DNA of 64,000 nt, taken from assembly GCF_041146795.1 (NCBI RefSeq), contig NC_135187.1, forward strand, positions 22,203,056 through 22,267,055, read 5' to 3'. Both the position numbers and the translations under genes were made by a program. Position 1 is the first letter of the stretch; each line of letters begins with the position of its first letter. Below are positions 43,200-57,567 of this stretch, in pieces. Source of the stretch: Maylandia zebra. Taxonomy: Eukaryota; Chordata; Actinopteri; Cichliformes; Cichlidae. The notes beneath the pieces are model-generated. The model was not told the DNA's origin and did not search any database. It saw nothing but the letters and a program-made list of their open reading frames with translations.

Positions 43200-43560
43200 A
43201 TGTAGAGTTTTTAAGCCGGACGATGCTCAGTGCAAAACGCACTCTCCGCCAGGTGGCACTCTTACACACCTCTTCCCCAGTTTGCAGAGGAGGAGGAGCA
43301 CTTACAGGAGAGGCGGAGTCAGGAGGGGGCTGCCCTTAATGGACAGAGGGAGTGTCCCAGAAAAGGAGGAGGTGTTTAATGACTGTCAAGGAGGGGGAGG
43401 TACTCTCAGTGTAAACCAATCATAGCCTAGCAGAAACCCACCAATAAGAACAGGAGAGGAAACGCGAAGACAGGCAGGCAGGAAGCTGAGCAAATGACCC
43501 TTGATGAGATGGAGAGAGAGAAGGGGGGGAGTTGGAGGATGGGAAGAATGAGGGGAGTTA
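43200..43560. promoter_or_regulatory. Promoter-like GC/purine-rich island with CCAAT boxes
   Basis: CCAAT occurs twice on the plus strand ('aaccaatcat' at 43415-43424, 'ccaccaataa' at 43439-43448) in sequence richer in G and C than its surroundings. It is followed by a purine-rich stretch (43500-43560) and a GT repeat. No coding exon adjoins it. It could start a non-coding RNA or a gene whose coding exons lie beyond the window. Confidence 0.25.
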
Positions 43561-46262
43561 AAAGGGGCCCAAGTAGAGGGTGTGTGTGTTTGTGTGTGTG
43601 TGTATGTGAGAGAGAGAGTGTAAAATGCTCTGGCCAGGTTGAAAAAAATCTGCCACAGCTTTAGTTTGTCTTCTAAGATATAATCCTTTCACCCCAAGTA
43701 TAAAAGCCTACAGTCTTTTCAAGTGGAAAGAGATAAACAACACATGGATGGTAGCGAAGATGAGTGATTGAGGTCCGGCAATAAAATGTAAAAACAGAAG
43801 CAGAAACCCGGCGGTGAGAGAAATAGAGTAGTGAGAAGAAGAAGAAAAAGGAAAACAGAAATAAATTAAATGAGTTTTGAAACACTTTCTGTTCTGCACG
43901 TGAAAATAAATAAGACAAGAAGAAACCCCTGCCACTTTCTTGCTTTCCTTGAATGTTTGCACAGCCATTTATCTGTTGAGTGACTTTCATTATCCTTGGG
44001 CTCTGGAAACATCTTTAAAACCTGGTGAATAAATAGAAAATCCCTGGTGTCTTATAAAACAATTCTTCTTCTTCTCCTTCTTCTTCTTTTTTAAAAAATC
44101 CCTACTTTATTTTTATTGCCAAATTAAGACAATAAAAATATTGTTGTAAGAAATATTTACATTTTAGGAAGAAAAGTGAGATACAGAAATAAGAGAGGAA
44201 AAGAAGCTCAAGTTTGAGAAAAGGCTTCTTCTCCTGACCTCTGGGCCTTCTCTCTGCTCCCAGTTGGACAGCCAGTTCGGCTGCTGTTCACCGGGTCAGA
44301 GGAGGTCAAATGGTTAAAAGACACCCACGCAGGGAGCTGCGCTGCGACCTCCGACCTCTCCCCAAGATGCAGCTGAACCCTCTGCAGCGCCTGAAGCAAA
44401 TGAGGCAGGAACAGTACGTTTTTGAACATGTAAGGAAAAAAAAATCTTATTAGTTTTAGTGCAAGCATGCATATTTTCAGTCTCTTCAAAGTCACTTCAG
44501 TTTACCACATTGGGAATTTTTAGAAAAAAAAAGATTTTCTAAGAATTCCCAAAGCAACCATAATAGTACAGATGTGTCTGTTCAGGATTATCACTAATTC
44601 AATATTTGAGACTTTCATATAGAAAGTGGGCGATAGGAAACATGTGCTGCCTTGATTCATTTACTGCTCACTTTATGTGGGGTTTTCACAGGAGAAGGAA
44701 ACAAATCTGATTTTGAAGTAATATCTCTTTTTAAAAATGTGAGCTATTTTTTTCCTTCAGTGTCCTTGTGCAGGTCAAAGCAAACGCTTGGTTAAAAGCA
44801 GACACGAGCCTCATACGGTGCAGTATCAAGACATAATTTAATAAAATATTCTTCACCTAACTTGCACATTATGAGCTCACCAAATGCTGAGTTTGCACTT
44901 CACTTACCACCGGTTTCCTTTAGCACACCAGATGAGGGAAAAACAAGTCCACTGTTACATTAAGTGGCTCCAAATGTCATTTTTTTCTTTAGTTGTAACA
45001 GAGTGCATGTCTGCTTTTGTCATAGTGTTGGAAAAGTCATGAAAAACCTTTAATTAAATCATTGCAGATGTAATATAACAGCTCTCTAAAAGTCCTGCAT
45101 TCAAGGCCTGAATGCAAGTGTTGAAGTGCATAAACGTAGCTGCGCACAGTTACAGTACGAGCACTCATGTTTCACTTCCAGGAAGTTCTCCACCTCTCAT
45201 ACGTTAACCCCCCATAGAAGAAGAGTAGTTAATGTTCTATTAAGTGCTCCGTCGTGCTAAGACCGCACAGCTCTGTGTAATCCCTTTCACTTGGTGTGTT
45301 TCCCTTATTATTTTCCCCCCATAAAATTATTAAACTGTCTTGGAAAATGCAAAGACATGTTAATAATATTGGTTGAACATAAGAAGGTCTCATTTTCAGC
45401 GGTTATATTCTGTTTCAAAAGTTAAAAGTTACATCAGAAAATAAATACGCTGTATGTCTGCTAAGTGCCGAACATCATCCAAGTAATTTCGTGCTGGCCG
45501 ATCGTCTGCATTGAGTCACCCCTTTAGTTCAGGGCATCGCAGCTTTTTCTGGCTGGCCTCTGTTCAGAAGCAAAAGTTCACATCCCACATCTCATTTTTT
45601 CCCCCAATCATTAGCAGTAAAATATAACCCAAGTTGGATTTTGGTGAAATATAGTTAAGCTTGATAGCATCTTATTTCCCCCCTCCTTTTTTCCCTCCTT
45701 TACTATATTTTTTTCCTCCTTCAAAAATCATGCTTAACTTGCTTAACTTAAAAATGACCTGCATTGGCTCTTTGTACCACACGACGGGCCCGCTCCGCAG
45801 TTTGAGAACCCAGGCTGTAGCCCAACCCAGATGCTCTTAAAGAACAAAAGAAAACCAACTCTATATTGTATTTTAGACCTTTTAGAAGACATTATCGTCT
45901 TGTTGTGAATGCAGTAGTAAGACATGACAGGGAGATCAGAGGAGATGCTGTCGACGTGCAAAGTTTTACATAAATTAGAAAAACTAAGATTTTCATTTTT
46001 CCTTTGTGTGTGAATTTTTGTTTTCTAGTTGCTGTGTTGTTCAGTTTAGGCACCAAAACAACTTCAGTTATTCTTAGGAAAAGATCATGGGTTTGGGTTA
46101 AAATGCACCCTTTCACAATAATAAGTACATGTTAGAGAGGCAAATCTCTCCCATATGCATCAAGCTTTACCTCTATTTTTCTTCATTACCTCTGCGAGGA
46201 ATCCCATGACAGTCACACTGGCAGCACAGAGCTCACTGCGTAGTAATGCCCTAGTCATCACT
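43561..46262. other. Intergenic interval without recognised features
   Basis: A GT/AG-rich tract lies at 43579-43618, with AT-rich sequence after it. No gene, RNA or clear mobile element was seen. Confidence 0.45.
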
Positions 46263-46417
46263 TTAACCCTCTCAAGGCAGGCGTTGCCGATTTGCAACAG
46301 TTAAAAACTAACAACCACATACATATTTTATGAGGTTTTTTTTTACTCAGAAGTACCACTGCAGGACTTGGTTGCGCATTAACAACAAAAAGTTTAATTT
46401 GAGCCTGAGAGGGTTAA
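46263..46417. mobile_element. 155-bp TTAA-flanked piggyBac-like MITE
   Basis: The left end is TTAACCCTCTCAAGGC (46263-46278). The right end, inverted, is TTAACCCTCTCAGGCTC (46417-46401). TTAA at both borders plus CCCT-starting inverted repeats is the piggyBac pattern. The interior is non-coding. Confidence 0.7.
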
Positions 46418-49400
46418 ACACATAAACTACAATCCACAGAAAACTGAAGACTAAATCTAATTTTATTTGTAACATATTTAAAGAGAAACAGCCTTGCACT
46501 GGGATCACAGCAGCCATGAGGCCGATGCATTCTTGGACCGCGAGTATTTTCACATTAAAAGGAATTTGGGACGTGGGTGAAAAAAGGGAGGGCCAATGCT
46601 CCTTTGGCCCAAGTGCTTCCAGGGTCCTTTAGCCTTTACTCATGGACCACACACTCATCTATGAACTCGGCCTTCATTTTTCACTGAACTACAAGCCTGT
46701 AAAGTTTTGCAGCTGTGTCCTTCTCAGTCACAACATTATTGCATTGACGAAATCTGTCCTCATGCACATGTGCACAGACTCAGGAGGTGAATTCAATACC
46801 AGCTGTCACAGTGTGGCTACATTATGGTGTAGTTAACCCATTTATAAACGTAGATGAATTTAAATCTCATGTGATTTGTCATGATTTTAGCTACTCTGTT
46901 TCAGACAAAACCCTTTAACTTGGTTTTTGCCAAAACAGAGAAATGTAAGTAAATTACTGAAAAATAACTGAGATCAGTATTGAGTTTGACAAAAAGAATG
47001 AATGAGAAACATAGACCCCAAAACGACACTGAAGTGCGATATTGTCTGTATCGACTTTCGCTCCATTTCCACGGCGCGCGCACACGATCAGTTCTCCGTG
47101 TGGCTTCTTTTTGTGTGAATAAAATATTGTTATCCTTTGATTGCTTTTGATAGGCCAGCTGTAAAAGCTTCCCCGCGTTCCCTCGTTTCCCCTCCCTTTC
47201 CCACTCTTCCCCCATGCCATTCCCGGCAGCTACAATCGGAGTACCCGGTGTGTGTGTGTGTGTGTGTGTGCACATTTGTGTGTGTCACGTATCCACATGG
47301 AGAGAACCTGATCCAGGCCGTGGCTTTTAACATGGTGTGCAGGATAGCCAAAATCCTGAACGAAGACAGAATTAAAGAGCGGGAGACAGAGAGAGATTTG
47401 ACCTCAGTGGAGCGTTTCGCAAGCACACACACACACACACAGTCATATGTGCATATTGCGTGAGTGTAGCACTGAGTGGTAGGGACAGCTGTGGGATAGT
47501 GACATCATCTTCAGTTGCCGCCTCATGTATTTGATCTGGGCAAAGAGGGAGATTGAAACTGAAACACCAGACTGCTCTCTGGACCCACATCCACTGCCAG
47601 AAAAAAGAACTGTGTGAACGTCTGTGTGTGTGCACTTTTATGCATGTCTGTGTGAAGGTTTAAGAGCACCAGTAAAACCACAACACCGAACCACACACCT
47701 CCTCCTCTCTTCTCTCTCTCTGTCTGCCCCTTGTTGTCTCTCTCCCTCCCTGCTGATTGATGAGTTGTATATATTCCTTGCTGTAATCAGATCCTTTTCT
47801 TCCAGAGGTTGCTGTAAATATGTTCTGCTGAAGTGCCAGCCTGCCAGGCAGACAGGCTGACTCTCTCTGACAGGGATTTAGTCAGTGCTCTGAAGCATCA
47901 GCATCATGCTGTAGAGGCCCCTTCGGGCACGAGGGAACTCACGATGCCTCCCTGTGATGAGATCAGTGCACGCTAACAGCACCGTGTATGTATGTTAGGG
48001 TCATCTGAGGTCTGTGTTAGCGTAGACGTGTAGCTTCATTAGACATTTGACTTGATTTAAGCACTAAATTAGCCATTAGATGGGAATGAGTGGAGAAGAG
48101 AAGTGGTGTGCTGATGTGACTTTTTGCGGTTTGGTGAAGATGACAGACTACACACACACACACAGAGACACACACACACACATACAGATATACTGATATA
48201 ATGCGAGCGTTATCTAAATCTCTCTCACTTTACAGATACCTACACAGTCTGATTACCTTCATAATCTCCCAGAGCATCTATCAACTAAACTGTCAAACTA
48301 GCTAAGTCATATCTTTGTGTGTGCGTGTGTTTGGCTATATAACTGTGGTTTTAAGCCCGAGCATGGGAAAAAGTACAGTTTTAAAGAGAAGCCACTGATG
48401 CCACAAATGCAGAATTCCACTTAAGCCCTCAAACAAAACAACATGTCGTGCAGGTTTTGAGACGTGCCGTATGTTCCAAACAAAGAGCGAACAATGTTGA
48501 ACATTGAATTTCTGTAGTTATGTTGCCATACGCTAATAAGTATAAACTGTGCCAGAAAGTCTGGCTTCAGGAAAACTGTGGAAACTATATCTGTGCTGAA
48601 GATCATGCAGTGAGGTCAAAAACCTGCAGGTGATCTGAATGTGACATCAAACTATACAGACACATTCATCTTCGTGGTTCTGAGCACTTTTGATCTTTGG
48701 CTCTTATTCTTCTGTATGGCCTGGGATAATCCCCTTAACGGCAATTACAATAGAATTACAGCTGTACGACATGCAAGGATTTGTTAGAAATCAGTGTATT
48801 TTCAGCTTTTTGTTTAAAGAATGCAACACGTCAGTGATTCCACCCACAGAGATGAGGACTCACAAAAAGTAGTTTTCCGTGTTTATTGTAGAGGACTGGC
48901 CTGCACACTGCCATGATCTCAGTCCCATTCAGTCCAAGTCTGGCATAAACCGGAACACCAATACCAAGCCACACCTTATTACCAGATTTCTGTGCAAAAT
49001 TTCTGATCATTTAGGATAATTGGAAAGCCTAGTTTCGTGGAAAAAAACATGCTTGATTGTTAAATACTGGTGTAATATTGAGGTTTTCACTTAGTTTGAC
49101 TGACTACATACTTTTGGCTTTATATGGTATCTGTGAAAATTGAGCACCTACTATTAACATAAATTTGTGCACTTTGCTTTGGCAGCAATCTTAATTCACG
49201 CTCATGCCAGTAAAGCACATTTGACTTGAAATGAATTGACACACTGGAAAACAAGAGCACGAGAGACAAAGAAACAGAGAGTGAATTAATCTAATGAAAG
49301 CAAGCAGAGGGCTACCACCCACTGGAGCAGACAGCATGCACTGTCTTACTCTTCAGAAAGTCAGCATAGACACAAAAGGTACAAAAGCCATCTGGGCTAG

Positions 49401-50163
49401 GCGGCTACACTACATCCAGAGACAATAGGGGTTCATTCACGCAGTGCATCCCAACCAGGGCCATCTGCTCTTGGTGAGAGTGAGTGGGAGATGGGACCCC
49501 CTGCACCTCCAAGACCCCTGGAGTCCCAGAAATACAGCAGTATGGTAGTCGGAAATCAGCATAATATTATAATCAAGGCATGAAAGTATGAATGAAGATG
49601 AGCCACTTTATAACATAAACCAAACACAATGGAGGTGGTGAATGAATCTGGCGTGCGGAGCTGTGTGAGTCTCCATACGCTGGGAAGGAGAACACATGTG
49701 ATGTCTTTCCGAGCGACGACAGTGAAAGCTGAGCAACTGTTACGACAGTGGGATAGACGAGGGCAGAAAAGGAGTGCACATGTATGCGCACATCTATACA
49801 TTTAACATGCAAGCACAGATGCGCACACACAGCCACATAACAGCAGTCATTCATCATGGAGTGGAAAACCAACAAAGAAAGGCACGACAGTGACAGCAGA
49901 AAGCCTTTCACGTTTGTTTTATCTTTTGTGTAACTGCTTTGCAAACTTCGTCTAGTGCTGTTTGAACACATGAGTGTGGTAGATTTGTGGAGATACAGAT
50001 CTCTCCCTCTAGTGACTGAGAGTCTAAGCTTCGGCATGCGGAATATTCAAGAAATGAAGTCATGTCACGCCATAGCATGACGGCAAAGCAGCCTGAAAGA
50101 GAGAGCAGATCAAGTGTCGTGATGTGCAGCTGAGCCCACATGGAAGGAAACCCACAGCAACGC

Positions 50164-50165
<2 letters not shown>

Positions 50166-50237
<72 letters not shown>
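50166..50237. repeat. (CA)36 microsatellite
   Basis: A perfect CA run of about 72 bases; ORFs across it give poly-CV products and are artefacts. Confidence 0.95.
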
Positions 50238-50239
<2 letters not shown>

Positions 50240-52037
50240 ATAAAAATCCATCAGTGCACATACTGTCCATCTTTTAGCATGTCAGGACCATCTAAGTACA
50301 ACTACTATAATGACAGAACAACAGTGACAGTTTTATGATCATGAAGACAGATTAATCGATGAGACCAGACAAGAGATGAAACCAGAGAGAATTCCCAGCT
50401 CTTTATGGAATAAACAGTGATATCAAAGAGTTTAATTTCACAGATTCTTGTCTTCTGTCTTGTGTTTTACTCTCAAGACCTGAAGGAACAACTACCCAGC
50501 ACTTGTTAAACTTGTAGACCAACACTGGCCTGTCATCAACAGTAATTGATAAACTGTATCAGACACAATGACAGACTGTCAGCGGTTAGCTGATTTTTTC
50601 CAGATTCTATTATTTCACTGTCATCACTTTCGACCCGACAGCTTTTGTTTATCCACTCTTTACCGACACGGACTGTTTGCACTCTGCAGATCGCACAGAC
50701 AGGTTAGCATTCCTTAAGTCTAAGTTTAAAGTAATTTAGCGACGATTGTGTACTTAGGTGGAAGCGTGAATGCATGCAACTGTGTAACCGCCTGCCTTTC
50801 ATTTTTGAGCATTTTGCTTAAATCAAGACTCAGGGAAACACCCGAGTCAGCTGTGAGACTCTCTCTGAGACGTCAAGGCGGGCAGTGATGAGAGATGCCG
50901 TGTCAAAATTTATGCCTCGCGTTAATGAGGGGTTTTGTTCTCAAACCCAGCCAGAGACGAAAAGAGTGGAAGTCCCCCCTCAGCTGCCGACAGACAGTTG
51001 TCAAAAGCCTCAGATTAATGAAGGAGTCTCTCAGTCAGTCGAATCCCAAAGGCGCAGCTCACCCAGCTCACCCCTGGGGCTTAGGTTAGGTGCACACAAG
51101 AAGTGTGATCCATGAAATACATACATTTACAAACACGCTGTGTTATTTGTATAACCCCTCCCTATCCAGAGCTACTAATTACATACATTTCTGTCAGTTT
51201 GATGCTTGATCATTATGTCTTCTTCCATTAAAAAATGATACCCTGTTTTTACAGCATAGCTGAAAGATAGCATTTTTTCTGTTTGTGTTTGCTGATATTA
51301 CGAGGAGTGCAGCACAAAGAAGGCCAAACATTTGAGCTTCATTTCTTTTAAATTTCCCAGTTTTTTTTAACTATTCACTTAAAGCTCAATGGTGTTTCAG
51401 ACAGTCAGAGCAGACAGGAGCTGTAACATCAAGAACTTTTAACAAGAGGCGTGAATGTAATTTAATAGAGAAAGCAAGTTCACAAACAAGTTCTTGATGT
51501 AAATGTTTGGCTTTGTTTAATTGGTGGTGATGTGATATCCTGTATTTTGGCATGGCTCTGTTTTAAATCATATGCCTGTGATTTGCACCAGTGATTATAA
51601 ATCACTTTTATTTGTGTTGGTTAAAGCGTCTATGATTCAACTTGAAAGCATTCGCAGTGAACTTTTCCATCCTAACGAGAAGAAATCAACCTGCAATCCC
51701 ACAATAAACTCCCATTTGGGAGCGAACGAGAAGCACGAGAGCAGAGCTGTATCCAACAAGCGGCTGTAAACAGCCATTGTGATGACAGTTATTGGAACAT
51801 ATTGAATCTGTAAGCTAATAGGATTGAATTTATGGAGAATATATTTAATTTGTAGTAAAAGCAGGAAGGCTCCATGGACAGACTGAGAACCATCAGTGGT
51901 TTAGTGTCTCTGCTTTTCCCGAATCCTGCTTGTTAGAAGAATTGTGACTGTTAAATTGTTCCTGTATCTTTGCAAATAGCTCATCTACTGCACATGCATT
52001 CTCATTCTCTTTCTATCTGTCTGTCTTCTTTGGGTCT

Positions 52038-52040
<3 letters not shown>

Positions 52041-52109
<69 letters not shown>
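52041..52109. repeat. (TG)n microsatellite
   Basis: A perfect TG run of about 69 bases. Confidence 0.95.
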
Positions 52110-52111
<2 letters not shown>

Positions 52112-54579
52112 ACAGGGCAGAAAGAGGTTTTTGACAGGTTTTGACAGGTATGGCATGGTGGAAGACCTCCCAGCTGTCAAACAAACAGATCATCTAAGGA
52201 AACCAGAGATAAAGAGCACCGATGCAGGGAAAGTGACTGACAAATAGCAGAGTAGGCTGGGATGGGTACATACAAATTACTGAACAACAAAACATTAGAA
52301 TAAAGAATGATAATGTGTCACTTCTCATATGCCTTTTTCTTCTCCCACTTTCAGTGTGATTTCTCACTCTGCTCCCTCATCTCTCAGCACCTGGCCCTCA
52401 CCTGGATGAGTGGCAAAACTGCACCAAATGTTTGCTTCACGCCAGCGCATCCGAATGCAACCCGAGTACTCTGAGTGCTGAAACTTGCCTGAGCATGAGG
52501 CAAGTTGATCTGTGTGTGCAGAGCTCTCTTACCGTGTATGAACTTGCCAAGAAGATATACAGGCACAGGAGGCAAGAGGAGAAATTTGGTAAATGAAATG
52601 TGGGGGGAAAAAAATCAGTGAGTTAACATTCTGGACAAAGTAATACAGTGTGGATGGAGTGCGTAAGAAAGAGAGGGACATGTGTATGTGGGTGTGTGTT
52701 TGTTATGTGTGCGCGGCAAAAGGCTGTCACCTTGACAACGGGGCCTGTATTTCACTCACACGCCAAAAAGAGAGAGTTCGCGAGAGGCCCCTGGCTTCTA
52801 ACCCCGCTGTCAAATCGATGTATAGGCTGACATGCACGTAAACACAGCCGCTTATGCACATGCTCACATACGCTCGCTCACACAAACATAGCAAATTCAT
52901 TCTCCCTATTCATTTACCTCGGGCCGGTTAGTGGTTCACTTCACAGAGGTGAACTCTCTCTCTTCACTGTCTGTGTAAATCTTATTTGAGAGCTTATATG
53001 TGAGCAGTAGCACACCTGGCATACAAGATGAAAAGAGTAGGCATATGGGTCATAGGAAGCAGCTTATTTCCACAAGTATGTTTGCATGTTGTGAGGCACA
53101 CAGGTGTGTTTGGTCTTGTCTGCATGAAAGCACACAAGCGTATTGCCAACTGGAAGGTCTCCTACTTCTAACCTGTCACCGTATTTCAGCAGCAGCTGCA
53201 ACCACGACTCAATTCACAGAAGACAAAATGGAGAGATGAATGAGGAAGGGATACACTGAGAGTGTTGCTTGAAAGATGGATTTTCTGATGGATGCATGAT
53301 TTAAGTGACAACAAAAATGACAGATGTTGCTGGAATAAATGGTTGGAGGGACAGATAGATGGCAAAGACAATCAGCGCCACATAGAAGTGAAAAAACGAA
53401 GAGAAGAGAATAGAAAGCAATAGATTATCTGCTGAATATCAGGACAGAGATGACAGGAAAAATGCCAAATCCGACTAGACTAAATAGTGAACTGAAAGCG
53501 ATCCATTCTAATACATTTTATGGCCAACCTGACGCCTGAAGAGTTGACAGTTAGTAGGGTCATTGAGAACAGGCATCTAAATGAGTCCTGGCTCTCTGTT
53601 GGAGAGTGGACTTCCGATTTCTTCTGCTTGACTGATCGGGCAAAAAGGCAGGATGGGATAGGGGTGGGGGGGTGGACCCTTGCATTCCCTTGCTTCAATG
53701 CAATAGAGCCTGCTGAAAAGAGTAGATTCCCTCTCCCCTTGCCTTGCCTTGTCACAGCTATCAATGCTCGAGCTGAAAGGCAAGACAAGAGAGCAAACAC
53801 AGCTCTTAGAGCTCTCAGAGGCACACACAAACTCCCCACCCAAAATACACACACAAGAAATTGAGAAGCAGGGTGGGGAAGTTTGACTTGTACATCTGTA
53901 CTTCTTAATTATGTTGCGTGGCTTCATAAGGCTTTTGTCAGGGTCTTACTGTGAGTGTTGACATCTTGCTATTTATGTCCCCAGAGCTGGCCATTTGTTT
54001 CTGCTGATGTCTCGGTTTACTGTCTTTTGTCATACGAGACAAACTGTCTTGTAGAGGCTGTAATATTAATCACTGCGGTGAACATTTACTGCACACAAGA
54101 CAGGCATCTAGCAGTACTTTTATTTTTCCTGGGGACTGCCAACACTTGCGAACATTTAAATTTCACGTCCACAGAATAAAAAACAAATGTACTCGTAGTT
54201 ATGATTAAAAGACAGACAGCAGCAGATTCAGTATCACTGGAGGTCCAAGCAGACCTTCATCCTCTCCAAGTCGTCCCACATGTGTCATTTTCAGTGATTT
54301 GGAAACAAACATTCAAATCAAACTTTGCACTCAGAAATTAAGATGATCTGAAACAAAAACAGAACATTTAAACCTTCACAAAAGTTGGATTTACTTCAAA
54401 GCCCATGTTGGAAACATTTAACTACTTAGACGTAGAGCTAATTTATGCTCCGAGCAGCCATTAAAATATGGTAAACTGTGACCATAAAAGATCTGCACTG
54501 ACCACGTTTTCAAAGCCCGAAGCTATTTTTCTTTAAAATTTTTATTTACTGTCTATGGTCACACCCCAGTCGTTATGAA

Positions 54580-54611
<32 letters not shown>
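54580..54611. repeat. Poly(G) run of 32 bases
   Basis: An uninterrupted G homopolymer lies in AT-rich surroundings. It could fold into G-quadruplexes or be a sequencing or assembly artefact. Confidence 0.9.
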
Positions 54612-54612
<1 letters not shown>

Positions 54613-57535
54613 ATAAGCTATAGAGACAAAACCAATTTAATATCACCAGGGTGTAAACATGTGTATTACTGCTGTAAATTGGGTAATTGTAACATGAGGA
54701 GTGACTCACTTTCATAGCCAGCCTCTTGGGTCCATTGAAAGAACTGCGGGTTTTGGCTGTTTAAATAAATGCATGTTATCCGGATGACAAATATCCCTTA
54801 ACTTCAAGAAAGTATTCACCTTAAACCATACTGTGAATATAATAAAGAACAAAGGAAATTCTTTTTAGGAACAAGTGACAGATATGTCCATATAATTTAG
54901 AAGACTTATTGCATCTTATTGCCAAAAGCTGCGGTCGAAATTCTATGTTAGAGATCAAATGCGGTAAAGTTGTATCCTTTGTATTATTGTAGGGTTTTTA
55001 ACTGACAATATAAAACACCTTGAGCCAACTGTTGCTGTGATTTGGTGCTATGTAAATAAAATTTTATTTAATTGAACAGTTGTTTGTTGTTATTTCCTAT
55101 TAAATGGTACAAACGCAGTTTTTGTACCAGCAAAACTTTTGCGGGAGAGATAAAGTTTTACTGCGCACTTACACTTTATGCTCGCTGGCCTTGTAGCAAC
55201 ATTTTGCTTCCTTCGGGGATCATGAAGCATGATTCTGATTTACTATTTGCTTAACATCTGGCAAAGACACAGCACAAACCAACTTGGCAGTAATTTTGTT
55301 TCGCTGCCTCTACTGAGTCATTCTTTGCAAGGTGCACATCACAGTTGGAACTACACCCCCTCATATTTTACTGAAGACGGAGACATTTTTTTCCTTCTCC
55401 TTGTTGATAGATGCGGCTGAGCCGAGACGTTTCACTTGTCAGTCGGTGAATTTGATTCGGAAATTGTTATGAATGCACACGTGCAGAAAGAAATCGTGTC
55501 TTATTTTCCACTTTTGCTTTCTCGTGCAGACACATAAAAGACCAACACACACACAAAGAAGCAGAGGAGACTTTAGACTTGTTAAATCATGTGGTTAATA
55601 TGAAGCTTTGTGAGTTTCTCTCATGTCACTCTGCACTTCACAGCTGTGGGACAAGAGGTGGTGAAAAGATGCTGTATAACCTGCATCTGTGAGAATAACC
55701 ACACACTTACAACCAACCAATACACAATCACAAGGTAGACTCAATCTCAAGTTTGTACACTGTTTGACACACGTCCGCCAGCCCTTCAGTCTACTCCATA
55801 CACACTTATTCAGGTCTCTTATTCATTCATCTTCATTTCAACACACACTCCGGCTGCCATCAGCACATATGCTCCTAACAATCACTTGGCACTGTGCACT
55901 CTCTCTCCCACACACACACACACACATAAACAAGCTCTCAGAGGGTGAGATCTGATTGCTGACACTGATATCAGGTCCCCTCCTGCTGCTGAGCTGTCCA
56001 TCTGGTTGCCCGGTCAGAAGACAGAGTGGGGTCCTCACAGTGGGGCTCCTGTCACTGTGCATTAGGAGCGGGCTGACGGCAGATCTGAGCTGACACCGAG
56101 GATAATATTGGCATCAACAGAATCCTTTGGTGCCGGTATCACACCGGGATTACAGTGGAACATGATGACATCTGAGGTGGCCAGGTCGAGTCGTTTTGAG
56201 GGCACAGTGTTCCCCAATGAGCCGGTGGAGCTTTTCCTGAATTTTTCAGGGGTTTGGGTCTCATCCAGGTTACACAGTTGTGTGAGCTATTAGTAGATAC
56301 GCTCTGAGAAGCTGGGACACCCTACTTTTGGTTTCCCCAATTAGCACAAGGTGCTAGTTTATCTTTTTCATTTTGCTTCTATGGCGTGATCATTAAGTAT
56401 TCAGAATCAAATGATGTTGGCTTGAAACATTCCCGAATTGAAAACAGGCTACGTGCAAATCTTTCCAGTGTTGGTTCCAAAGATAAAATAGTAAATGTCT
56501 GAAACTGTGGCACTCTTTAACCTTAATTGTTCTTGGAAGGACATTACATACATCCATTATAAGGCTGTGGTCTCTTATCTCGAGCAGCTTGGGGCTAACT
56601 TGTCTTGCCCAAGGGCACAGTGGCATATGGAAGGGCCAGGAATGCAATTAGCAGGCAATCCGCTTTACAGCTACAGGTGTCCTACGTTTTCTTGAATTCT
56701 GTTCCAGCAGGGATGACTGAAACCAGCCCTCTCCTAGTCATTCATGTCAACAGAGACAAATAAACTCAGAGCCGACGTTTGGCCAAGCAAATCAGGCCTG
56801 TTGAATGATTCATTCTCATGGTTTATTATGGTTTTTACGCCACGAATTCCAAATGAAGGCCTGAGCACGAGCAGGCTTGAAGGAAAAAGCAGGCACTTGT
56901 GCTTTGTGTGTTTCTTTCGCTCCTACTTTTCTGTCTGCAGTGCTTTCAAAAAGCCTCTTTTTCTGAAAGATAAATCTAAAGTCTTTACCATAGCATTATA
57001 ATAAACTCAAACAATGCTTGAAGGAAATCAGATAAATGGCTACCCTGTTTTCCATAGGGCTGTTCATTCACAAACTGTACTGAACAGAAAGAGCTGTGTG
57101 GGCTGTGTTATTTTACACCAGCATCCCCAGCTGTGACTTGGCTGTCAGTGAGACATTTGGGCTGCTGGCTGGGGGTGACAGGAAGGTTTAGGTGTTGTAA
57201 TCAAGCTCCCCTTATTCCTCCCAGGCTCGTTACAGTGCTCAAATTCTGCACTAATTGGCCAGCGAGTCCCATGGCAGCCAGGGACCTTGTCTGCCCAGCG
57301 ACCCCCAGAGAGAAAGGGAGAGAGCGTTTTTTATTAGTTTCAATTTGTCACAATATATAACCTTTAAGTTGATTTTCCAGGCTTGTACAAAAGCATGCAT
57401 CATGTGAAGTGTGGCTGTGTAAAAAGAAATACAACGCATTGATTCTTTTAGTTCACAAGAAAAAGAACACCTTTATTTAAAAATCTATTCCCATAAAACA
57501 TGCTGGTTTCACTTAACAACCCCTTTATTACTACA

Positions 57536-57567
<32 letters not shown>

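Larger units (their letters stand above)
46418..54579. other. Intergenic interval with microsatellites
   Basis: No convincing exon was found. Dinucleotide repeats are the main features: GT at 47248-47270, AC near 47424-47441 and 48151-48181, AC at 50166-50237 and TG at 52041-52109. Several moderate ORFs are built on these repeats and were not called. Confidence 0.45.

Noticed and set aside
43000-43425. 142-codon plus-strand ORF overlapping the CCAAT island
   Set aside because: The product starts with low-complexity hydrophobic sequence, shows no domain and has no conserved start context; a promoter reading fits the region better.
47137-47463. 108-codon plus-strand ORF with a plausible segment (VCRIAKILNEDRIKERE)
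   Set aside because: It spans a GT repeat, has no splice context and no family was recognised.
50885-51115. 76-codon plus-strand ORF
   Set aside because: The length is within chance, there is a second overlapping frame and no domain.
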